Positions 12,136 through 21,768 of a stretch of DNA of 64,000 nt are shown in pieces. Made by a program: the position numbers and the translations under genes. Origin of the DNA: Dipteronia dyeriana. Taxonomy: Eukaryota; Streptophyta; Magnoliopsida; Sapindales; Sapindaceae. The notes beneath the pieces were generated by a model. The model did no database searches and was not told the DNA's origin. It was given only the letters and a program-made list of their open reading frames with translations. Within the stretch, counting starts at the first letter, position 1; each line of letters begins with the position of its first letter. The stretch spans positions 84,995,819 to 85,059,818 of the forward strand of contig CM065295.1 of assembly GCA_032871835.1 (NCBI GenBank), written 5' to 3'.

Positions 12136-12327
12136 TTTTTTGTATATTACCATTTTAGTTGTACAGAGACATGTAATTAATTCATGAATATTAATTCGTT
12201 CATTATTCATTCATTAATATTAATTCATTCATTAATATTAATTCATTCATTAATAAGTATTTATTGTAATTCCAAATTATTACAATCTGATACACTTCCA
12301 AAAGTTTTCAATGTGATCAAAAATTTG
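12136..12327. other. Short AT-rich gap between the convergent MULE genes
   Basis: Contains an ATTCATTCATTAATATTA-type microsatellite at about 12180-12260 between the stop codons of the two convergently oriented genes. Confidence 0.6.
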
Positions 12328-15138
12328 TCATTCATTCCCTATTAGAGTCAATGTTAGACATGTTTGTTTGTTGTGTCCAATTAAATGGCAGATGCTACAC
12401 TTGCAGCGGTATTCATCTGGAACAACTCTTCTTGTACCTTCATTAATCATAGGTGGATTATGACATCTCCTGGAATTATGCCCTGGTTGTCCACATCTTC
12501 TACAGGATTGTGTAGTTGTCCTCTCCGAAGACGAGACATGGCGACCCACCCTCTGGCTTCATGTTTGCCTCCTGGAGTTTGGATTCAAAATCACCCTTTG
12601 AGCAATGTCAGATGGCACAACCCAAGTTGAAAGATGGCCCACCGGTATAATAGGAACCGAGTATGCATTAATAAGTGTCTGTCTCTTGTAGTAGTCCGCA
12701 CACAAAGTTATGAAGTCCAAGTTCCGTTCACTGTAAAAAACATTGAAAACGATCAGCTTCACCGAGAAAATGATCAGTAGGTTTTCAAAGTTGTGAAGTC
12801 CAAGTTTCAATAATCTACCGTACCGCCACAAGGGAGTGAGAACATGGAAAATGATCCATTTGAAATTTGTTGCAAGTACAAGTTTTCTGAGCTAAGTCAA
12901 CAGTCCGCTTGACAGAAAAAATGGTCAAGTCGACTGGATTTACGGTCAAATAACCACACTTCTCCATACGTTTTAAGAGCACAAGATGTGCTGCGTCGGT
13001 CAACTGATGATGCATGGTTTGTGCAGCTCTATAGCGATCATGAAACCACCGTTGCAGTATATTCCTAATGAACTCAGCTAGAGTCAACATAGGCAGTTGG
13101 CATGCAAATTTTAGGCATGAGTTTATACATTCTGCAGCATTAGTCGTCATCACCCTATACGTTCTTTCCGGGCAGTGTACACGGGACCACTTGTGTGGAC
13201 CGGCATCAATTACATAATTATATGCATTCTGGTGCAAGTTTCTTAACTCTTCCATATGCTGGCTATATTCAAACTCGGTGTATGCACGGGCTGCTTTGTC
13301 CATTATTACGGCAACATCCTTCCTATGAAATCGCTTTTTGACATTTTCAGCAAAGTGCCAACAACATATGGTATGGGTGGCATAAGGGAACACTTTAGAA
13401 ATCCTTGCTTCAATGCTTGCATGTCTATCGAAAATGAAAACTAGCTCATCAATATGACCTAGGGCATCCTTCAAGCAATCCAAAAACCATTCTCATCCAA
13501 AAACCATTCCCATGAAAGGTTGTTTTCTGAGTCGCCGTACCCAAAAGCAATTGGATACACCTGTTCGTTCCCATCTTGTGTTGTTGCAACAAATATTGTA
13601 CCCCAGAATCATCCCTTCAAATGGGTACCATCAACGGCAATGACTGGACGCATACACGTTCAGAATCCTCTAAGTGAAGCACCAATCGACATGAAGAAGT
13701 ATAGAAATTTACCATCTTCGTTGCACTGTAAATCAGTGATTGTGCCGGGATTTTGTTGTTCCAAAACATAACTAAATGATGGAAGCAATTGGAAGGTTTC
13801 CTGATGCGTTCCATATGTCAGTGACAATGCATAATCGAGGGCGGCGTGTGCCTTACTGTACATGATTTGGATTCCATACATTGATTTCATGTCTGCGATT
13901 ATATCCTTCGGACGCATTAGCTGACCATCTTGTTGTTAAAGTCTAGGTGCAATAACTTCTCCAATTGTGACTGCACTAGCTTGTCGGTGCCGGCGGTGAA
14001 TTTCCTCTAACGGACAAATGTGTTCGTTGACAAAACTTCTTACTTGAAAGTATATGCCTTCATATCTCCTCACCGCTCTTAACTTCCACGTATAATTTCC
14101 TATCAAACAAACTAGATGTAATGTTGTCTTATTGGACCTCTTCACCTTCCACTCGAAGTTCTGCCGTATTGTAAAATGGCCTACTAGTCTCTTCAAATCC
14201 TTTTTCGTTGGAAAAAACTGGCATTTATATATTATGCTTGTAAGTTCATCTTCAAACAAGTTCCTGCTTCCACCAATACCAAACGAGTATGATTCTGCTC
14301 CTAGAATAACCCATGTTCTGACATTATCAGAATCATCTGCAGTTACATTAGCCCTCCCGTCGGAGATCCCAACTATATCTGGTGCACTAGAACTAAATCT
14401 GTGTACATGTCTTACACGTCTTTCCGTTTCGACATGTTCTGCATCATTCTGATTGTCCTCTACATTTTCTACAGAATTTAAATTGCCCTCATTATCCACC
14501 TCATGATTCACCCTAACATTCAGTGCTGTATTCTCCTCATTGTTGATGTCATTGTAGATCTCATTGTATTGGTGGTTGTACTCTCTACCATTCATCTCAA
14601 TATGACAACCAAATACATCGTAGAATTGAGGTTCAAGTCTATTATCATGGGTGGCTACTTTCGGTGGGACAACTCATATGTTTTCTGGACCATCAATCCC
14701 ACTTCTTTCTGTAAACAACTGGTTGCTTCCGCCTGACGATCGAAATTGTTGGGTATTATCAGGATGAGGGATATCTTCACCAATGACACCTCCTGCTGGC
14801 CGCTCGATTAGACTAACACATACTTGAGGGATCACCCTATCTTTCCCTAGCATAAACCGAACATCGTCATTGTTTCTTATAAATGTACGACATGTAGTCC
14901 CATGAACAATTGATAGAGACTGTAGCTCAGCACTGTATTTGTTCTCATCAAACTTCACAATGGTTTGCACAATCGACTCCAGTTCGTCGTAACTTAAATT
15001 CTTTGACACATATAAACCTTGGTTATCGGAACCTAAATACCTTTGATTTTCATCTGGTAATTGCTCCCATTGACAGTTGTAAGATATGACTATTCTCACC
15101 CTATCCATTATCCTGTCAAAATCAATATCAAAAACCAT
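12328..15138 (-). pseudogene. mudrA-like MULE transposase (degenerate)
   Basis: Read from 15138 leftwards. N-terminal half: variable region, then an acidic linker and a MuDR-type DNA-binding region (about 13936-14300, CQFFPTKKDLKRLVGHFTIR). The DDE core follows: first Asp in VDGTHLKG (about 13605-13635), second in FDRHASI (about 13415-13435), Glu in NAAECINS (about 13110-13135). A SWIM zinc finger (CTC...CSH, about 12830-12880) and two C-terminal CCHC knuckles (CRRCGQPGHNSRRC and CKCSICHLIGHNKQTC, about 12365-12500) complete the family plan. Damage: in-frame TGA near 13660 and near 13603, a 17-nt tandem duplication (13478-13509) shifting the frame, and a frame break near 14600-14680. Confidence 0.85.
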
Positions 15139-15227
15139 TAATAAGGAAAAAATATTTCATATTAAATTTACAATTATAAAGGATTAAACAAAAATCAAAA
15201 GTGTAAGATATGAAACTTTTTTTAAAA

Positions 15228-15665
15228 ACTGATCGAGCTTTTTTTGTACATGATTGAGCCGTTTTTGTACATGATCGAGCCGTTTTTGTACATGATCGAG
15301 CTCTTTCTAACGAGATCGAGCTTTTTTTGTTCAAGACCGAGCTCTTTTTCTACATAATCGAGCTTTTTTTCATATGGCTCGACCTTTTACTTTTAAGGAT
15401 CGACCTTTTTTTTAGGAATCGATCTTTTTTGTGAGGGATCGTGTTTTTTTTGTGCGGTATCGAGCCTTTTTGAAAAGGGATAGAGCTATTTGTGTGAGGG
15501 ATCGAGCTTTTTTTGGCAAGGATAGAACCTTTTTTTCGAGGGATCGAGCTTTTCTTTTTATGTATCCAGTATCTATTTTTGGAATCGAGCTTTTTTAGAA
15601 TTTGATCGAGACTTCTTTTCACATTTTCGAGCTTTTTTACAAATGTTTCGACCTTTTTAAAAAAA
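15228..15665 (+). repeat. Right subterminal tandem array, ~21-bp unit, same orientation as the left array
   Basis: About 21 imperfect copies of GATCGAGCTTTTTTTGTACAT-like units, read on the plus strand exactly as in the array at 8012-8780. It lies upstream of the minus-strand transposase, between it and the right terminal repeat. Its translations (Lys/Ser/Ile-rich frames) are not genes. Confidence 0.88.
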
Positions 15666-16135
15666 AATTCCAGCTTTTATGCTCAATATTATAAACTTGT
15701 TTGCACCACTACAACTCAACTCGGCTAAATATATATACAAAAAAATATGCATACATGTTCATTCATTTTTTGTAAAAGTTTACAACTTCAGGACATCAAC
15801 ATAAAAAAATTGAGACAACATGTTCATAAATGTTCATACAGTATTATACCACACAGAAATACAATAAAAAATGGAAATGAAGATCAGAAATATTATTTTA
15901 ACTTCTTGTGCAATATCTGGAATATGTGTAATATCTGGAATGAAGCTCGTTTTGTGAAGAAAAAATGGAGTAAGTGATTGATTTTCAGATAACTTTATTA
16001 GATGACAACCTTTAAAGAATAAAATATCTATTATTTAGGGGCAATTTCGGTAGCTCATCATAATAGGTGTCTTTTAAACTTAACTTATTATAAGAGTGAC
16101 ATCACTGCAAGTGACTAAAAAAAAGGTGACATTCC

Positions 16136-18260
16136 TCACCATTTCCATCTAGAAAAAATCTGTTTAGAGGCAAGATTTTTAACATCTTTTTTCAAAATAT
16201 ATTTTGCCGATTGGCAATCAACTTTTAAAACAAATTTTCGATTAATCAAATCATCTTGCGGTTTTTGAATACTCAAAACAATAGCTAAAATTTCTTTTTT
16301 AACAGTAGAATATTTTTGTTGGGTATCGTTCCAAGATCCTGAAACGTACCTAACCAAACATTCTTTGTTATTAATAATCTGTTTTAAAATACCACCATAC
16401 CCAATTTCTGAAGCATCTGTTTCAACAATTTTGGGGACTGATGGATGGAAAATTAACATACAAGGGAGTTTTTTGACATATTTTTTAACATGCAGAACAA
16501 CCTTAGTATGTTCTTGGGTCCATGGGAGAGGATTGGTCTTAAGTCTTTGAAAAAGGGGTTAACAAATAATACTAAGCTCTTTATAAAAATTTGAAATGTA
16601 ATTTAAACATCCAAAAAAATCTTTGCAAATGTTTTTTGTCTCTAATTTCATCAGGAAATTTGTCAACAAAGTCTATGCTTCTTTGAATGGGAACAATTGT
16701 TCCTCTTTTGATATTGTGGCCCAAAAACCTGATATGGGTTTAGAAAATGGTGATTTTTGGGGCCGAAACAGCTAATCCATGAAATTTAATGGTTTTGAGA
16801 AAGATTTCTAAATGTTTCCAATGCTGGTCAATATTTTTTGAAAATATTAAAATATCATCTATGTAAACTATAGAAAATTTTGTAAAGGGATTAAAAATAT
16901 TGTTCATAATACTTTGAAATTCACTAGGAGCATTTTTGAGTCCGAATGGCATGACATTCCATTCATATTGTCTAAAGGGGACAGTGAAAGATGTTTTATA
17001 ACGATCCTGTTCGGCTATTTGAATTTACCAAAAACCAGATTTCATGTCAAATTTTGAAAATATGATAGAGTCATAAAGCATTTTTAATAAATCTGATTTA
17101 TTAGGCATTGGATATCTGATCCATTGCAAAGCATAATTTAAAGACTTGTAGTTAATAACTAATCTAGGGACTCCCATTTCTATTTCTTTATTTTTCTGGA
17201 CATAAAAAGCAGGGCAACTCCAAGGAGATTTGGAAGGTCTAATAAGTTTTTTCTCAAGTAAATCTTGGATTTCCTTTTTGCAGTATTCAACTAAGTCAGA
17301 AGTCATTTGGATGGGTCTGGCTGTAGTAGGTATACCTTTTTCATTAAAATCTTTTGTATAAGGAAGGGTAATAATATGTTTTTTTCTATCCCAGAAAGCA
17401 TTAGGGATAGAAGAACAAATTTCATTTTCTAATTTTTCTTTAAAAACTTTGATTTTTTTCTTACAAATTGGAATCCTCTAATCTGGCTTCCTATCTTTTG
17501 AAAATTAAGTCATCTTTTAAAAAATTCAGTTGGGTCTGCCTCTGATTAAGAGTAGCAATACAATTGCAAAGAGGGTCAGAAGTTTCTTCCCAAATGTTTT
17601 GGTCTTTTAAAATATTTAAGTCTTTTACTAAAACAGAAAAGATAAATGGGAATATAATTTCTTTTCCTAGGTACTCAGAAACAATTCCTTCCGCAATGAC
17701 CTTGAAAGGGGAAATTAAATAAAGGAAAGACAGTCCTAATATGACATTATGAGAAAGAGTTTTAACAACAATAAAGTCAGTGTTATAGCAGATACCACTA
17801 TTACAAACTTTGGCATCAGTAAGTTTGTATTTGATATCTAATTGAATTTTATTAGCACCAAACAGAGTTTCAACAGTAGAATCTAGGTATTTAGTAGGAA
17901 CAAGTGCTTCTTTAATACAATTTAGGTCAGCCCCTGTATCTACTAGGGCATTGACTCTTAGATTGTAATTTGATGCAATCCTAATGTCAATTTCTACATA
18001 CCACTTTTGGATTCTAACTTCTCTTATGGCATTAATCTAGGCAAAATTAGAAATGTCTTCTGGGTTATCAGTTTGTTCTTTGTCTGATTCGTCAGAGCTG
18101 TTAAAGCTGGGTTGTTTTTCAGGAGAGTTGTTAGGGGGTAATTTTGGAAATTGTTCTTTTAAACTGTTTTTGATTTGAAGATCATGAACATCTTTTTTGA
18201 GAATCTTTATTTATTCTTTAATGATTTGAATTTACTTTTGTAAATCCGAAACGGAAGCTT
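16136..18260 (-). pseudogene. Pararetroviral ORF1: protease, reverse transcriptase and RNase H (interrupted)
   Basis: Minus strand. Protease: DTGAD near 17930-17950, preceded by a Val/Asn-rich strand and followed some 60 residues later by a second LGL-like strand. RT: RPSKSPWSCPAFYVQ block near 17210-17250, KFDMKSGFW near 17025-17060, MPFGLKNAPSEFQ near 16915-16952 and the catalytic YIDD near 16855-16870. RNase H begins with VETDASEIGYGG near 16410-16430 and stops at the MULE edge at 16136. Several frame breaks, including between 17025 and 16952, and stops near 17480 and 16560-16740. The family copies RNA into DNA by reverse transcription without integrase. Confidence 0.85.
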
Positions 18261-20815
18261 TTATGGATTTGTTTTGGAATTTGCATAAAACATTTTGTTC
18301 AAAATCAGGTGTTTGAAATGGGGCATTTTTGAAAGATTCATTGTCAGTGGAGGGGGTGTTACTGCTACTGGGTGCAACTTCAATGACAATTTTTTATTGT
18401 AATTGTCAGATGTGTTTTGCTTTTTGTAAAGGATCTTCAATGTTGTCAATCAGGCTGATTATTAAAGAATAATCATATTGATCAAGAACATTTATTTTTT
18501 TACAAAAGCAAGGTTACGTTTCTGGTTCTGACTCTAATGAAGAATCAGAAGAAGTCTCATCTGATGAATCTTCTATCACTTGGACTTCATCCAGGGAGGA
18601 AGATGATTCTTCTTCTGGTTCAGAATCAATATAAAGAACCTAAAGAACTTTGTCTTTGATTTCATCTTCTAATTCTAAACTTTTAATCTTGTTTTTCTGA
18701 TCAGGGCATTTGTTGGCATAATAGTCTTCTTTACCACACTTGAAACATTTGTTTGATTTTTTGTAATAGGCTATCTTTTGGTTTTTCCCTTTAAAGGTCT
18801 TCCCTTTATTGTTTTGCCTAGGAGGCCAATAATTGGGAGTTTTTCCAGTAATATAAGCAGACCAATGGTATTTTTTTTCTGCCATATCTGTCATGTTTGT
18901 ACTTATGAATACCTTTGCCATAAAAAAAAAAATTCTTGGTGTGGGGAGTTTATCAAATCCGAATTGTTCACACCAAGATCCTAGTTCTTTTCTAGTTGTT
19001 AGTTTCTGTTGTTTGAGTTGGCTTTTGAGTCTAAGATCATTGCAAAGTTGTAATGCTACTGTATTGATGGCAGTAATGATCTCACCATAAGTCCACCCAT
19101 TTAGGTCCATCTGAGACCAGTCAGACCACCCCATTTGTCTTACCATTTCATCTCTAACTTTATTGGAAAAAAGTTTTGGCAAACCAGAAATAAATTTTTT
19201 CTTCCAGTAAGAGTTAGCATTGTCAGGTCTTTGTAAAACTCTGGTCAAGAAAATATCTTTATACCACTTGAAATCACTAAGCTTTTTTCATTTCAAATTT
19301 TGGAGTTTTGAAAATTCTTTTCCTTGGTTAATGTTGGGGTTGCCAACAAAATGCATTAAAATAGTGTAACATAAAACATCTATCCCATCAGGTTCAGATG
19401 TGGTAGTAGTTGTTGTTGTCGTCGAAGTTGATGGTATAAAAGAGGTTGGGTCAGTAGTAGTTCTGGTTGGCGTGGTAGTGGTCACGGTTTTGGTGTGGCT
19501 AATAATAGTACTTCTGGCATTCATACTAAGGGTATGAGTCCACCATTCAAATAATTGGCCTTCAAAACTGGTGGTTAAGGATGTGACTGCATCATCATGT
19601 GACATGTTCTATTTTTTGAAGTATATATAGCCAATGGTATGCATTTGTCTAAGGACAATAATGATTTGGTATTCAGATAGTCCATCAATATTGAATTGGT
19701 AACAGGCATTACCTGTATATGCACAATAGGGTACAGTTTCTTCATATTGGAGGTTAAGAGGAGTAGGTTTTGGATAATATGGTTTGGTATTTTGGTAATA
19801 TTTGGTCTGATTGTAACTGTCAGCTTTGTCATTGGAGGTTATTTTTTGGACTAGGTTTTGGAAGTCTAAGTCTTCTTCATCATCAGAGGATGATTGGACA
19901 TTTTTATCAAGGGTTTGGACTTCTGGTTTTGGTATAGGTAAACTTCTGAGTCTTTCATCTAGGGCTTTTAGTTACTCTTTTTCGTTAATGAGATTGTCAA
20001 AACATTTTTCAATGCCAGTTGGGTCAGGGAACATAGGGACATCGGACTCATGCATTTTTTCTTTCCCTTTTGGCTTTCTAGTGGAGGTAGATGTATCATA
20101 GGGAACATAAACTTGGGGAGGAATTTCCTTTGAGACAGGAGAGATATAGGATTGAGAAAGGTTTAAATCGATTTTCTCCGGTTGTTCTCCGAGAGAATTT
20201 AAAAAGAAATGCGTATAATTGTTTTGTCTCATAACAATTCCAATTTGATGTGAAGATGAAGAAGTAGTGTGGGATAATTCTTCGTCAAAAAGTATGAAAG
20301 GCGTACATAAAGTTGTATTGGTACCTCCTTCAATATCATCGTTTGGCATTTCAATTTCGATGCGTTTGATTTGGGAAAATTCTTATCCTGGGTGCGTTTG
20401 ATTTTAATTCGTGAAATCTTTTTTACCCTTTTTGATAGTTTAGGATCAAAGCTCTACATTTTTGGATTACAGTAGATTATGTCAACTCTGTCTGTTAATC
20501 CTTCCTTTTGATTGCTAGCATTATCGGTTTCTTGATATGGCTTAGCATTTTGAGGGGATTTTCTTCGTGTAAGATGAGAAATATATGATTTTGCTTCATG
20601 TTGTTGTGATTTTATGAAAGGAGTTGTTCTTTGAATATTGTTAGATTTAAGTTTTGTCTTTTGCTTGCCGAGGATGATAGATTGTTGTTGACTTCTCCTT
20701 TTCCGGTGATAATATTTGTGTGTATCAAGGAAGGGAATTTTACTCTGGAGTCTGGATGGGGCTGAATATACTTCATTACTTTGCCGATCAACAAGCCTCC
20801 AAACAGTCTTCAATC
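18261..20815 (-). pseudogene. Pararetroviral ORF1: coat-protein region and upstream linker (broken)
   Basis: The clearest block is 18640-19248, a basic region ending in a CCHC knuckle: CFKCGKEDYYANKC, where the His position holds Tyr. This is the usual location of the coat/nucleic-acid-binding domain, just before protease. Upstream lie a Thr/Ser-rich segment (19288-19605), an acidic segment (19972-20349) and a basic segment (20454-20813) that resemble inter-domain linkers. An acidic Asp/Glu/Ser-rich stretch is also seen at 18500-18640. The frame is broken several times. No movement-protein motif was found to the right of 20815. Confidence 0.6.
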
Positions 20816-20919
20816 TTCAAGGTAATGGGATTGCCAAAAACTTGAACCTTAATTTAGTTCTACAATTAAGGTTATGAAGAACTTGTTTTACTAATAAACT
20901 TGAAGATTTAACTATTGAA

Positions 20920-21125
20920 GATTAGGAAGCAAAGCTGAGAGATGTTAGTTCTTGTAAAAGACTCCAAAACTGTGTCCTTGACCAGACATCCTCCACCCTT
21001 TTACACCACATCTTTACTACAAAGAGGGCAAAGAATGCCAACATCAATTCTCCTCTTGCAAAGATTATCAAGGGAAGGGATTGCATTATGGCAAAGCCAC
21101 CAAACAAAGATTCTAACCTTAGGCT
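20920..21125 (-). pseudogene. LINE remnant: RT-associated zinc-binding (zf-RVT) region
   Basis: The minus strand encodes a short piece with VWWLCHNAIPS, a spacer of about 20 residues, and CPLC (Cys pair) at about 21010-21105, the layout of the zinc-binding domain that follows RT in plant non-LTR elements. It ends in a stop near 21001. No other LINE domain is adjacent, so this is a small fragment at the edge of the pararetrovirus copy. Confidence 0.5.
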
Positions 21126-21768
21126 AGCTCAGGGTTTGGTTTGAGAATTCTCAAAACTGTTCGAATATCATTACACAGAAATAGAAAATGCCAATGCTTT
21201 TCCAGGAAAAGGATGGCTCGAATGAATCCAAAAGCAAAAACAGCACCAACCCGAAGAACTTCACTGTTTTGTTACAGTCCACAGCGCAACTGAGAGTACT
21301 GCTCGTGTTATTATTGTCTCACATAACGCAGAACCAAAAGGGCCTAATAATAATGATAGTTTTTCCTTTTTCTTTAAAGCAAAATATGCCAAAATATAAT
21401 AACATCAATTTGCATACAAAAAACGCACCAAATGCTACCACCTCCTTGTTATTTATCTACTCTTTTTTTGACTTGGTATCAGTCCCTTGGACAAAGATAT
21501 TGATACTTCATGGATAGATGCACGTTACAAATATCATCAATACTTATTTATGGATAACTTATCTCGTCTACAATTTTTTTCCAAATAATAAACAAAAAAG
21601 AAAAATAATTATAAAAAACAGTACAAGTCAACATCAAAGCAACAAAACATCCCACAATCTATCAAATGGATACTGGTCTTGATTCGAAAACAAGTTGAAA
21701 AATAACTTTAATTAATATTCTGACTTCCCTAAAATTTTAAGACTTGTAACATCCTTCTAGTTATTCAT
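21126..21768. other. No gene seen between the LINE fragment and the F-box gene
   Basis: AT-rich sequence without a convincing reading frame or repeat. It includes the 3' flank of the minus-strand F-box gene. Confidence 0.5.

Larger units (their letters stand above)
7593..16144. mobile_element. Mutator-like element (MULE) with Ulp1-type gene, nested in the pararetrovirus
   Basis: The ends are defined by interruption of RNase H: CCATCTAG(C/A)AAAAA occurs on both sides with one mismatch, so a 9-11-bp Mutator duplication can lie within it. The first and last ~150 bp show diverged inverted similarity: 7612 CAC / 7662 TTTAAAA on the left and their complements at 16127-16129 / 16072-16078 on the right, at nearly the same spacing (50 and 51 bp). 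Inside are a plus-strand DUF1985/Ulp1 gene and a minus-strand mudrA-like transposase whose 3' ends converge near 12.2 kb. This matches the Kaonashi class of MULEs known to carry ULP-like proteases. Both genes are damaged. Confidence 0.82.
5400..20815 (-). mobile_element. Endogenous pararetrovirus (Caulimoviridae, Florendovirus-like), split by a MULE
   Basis: Minus-strand order is coat-type zinc knuckle, aspartic protease, RT, RNase H in one broken ORF, then a short gap and a second ORF with no retroelement motifs. There is no integrase and no LTR. RNase H of the caulimovirid kind and the large-ORF-plus-ORF2 plan fit Florendovirus, a genus known from integrated copies in flowering plants. No movement-protein core was recognised, so the 5' side seems truncated near 20815. 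The copy is interrupted at 7593-16144 by a Mutator-like element and carries many frame breaks, so it is a dead genomic fossil. Confidence 0.75.

Noticed and set aside
15128..15622. Lys/Ser/Ile-rich open frames on the minus strand
   Set aside because: They translate the subterminal repeat; the same occurs at 8104-8343. No codon or domain evidence for a protein.
5400..20815. A functional virus copy
   Set aside because: No movement-protein region recognised, numerous stops and frame breaks, and an 8.5-kb transposon inside RNase H.
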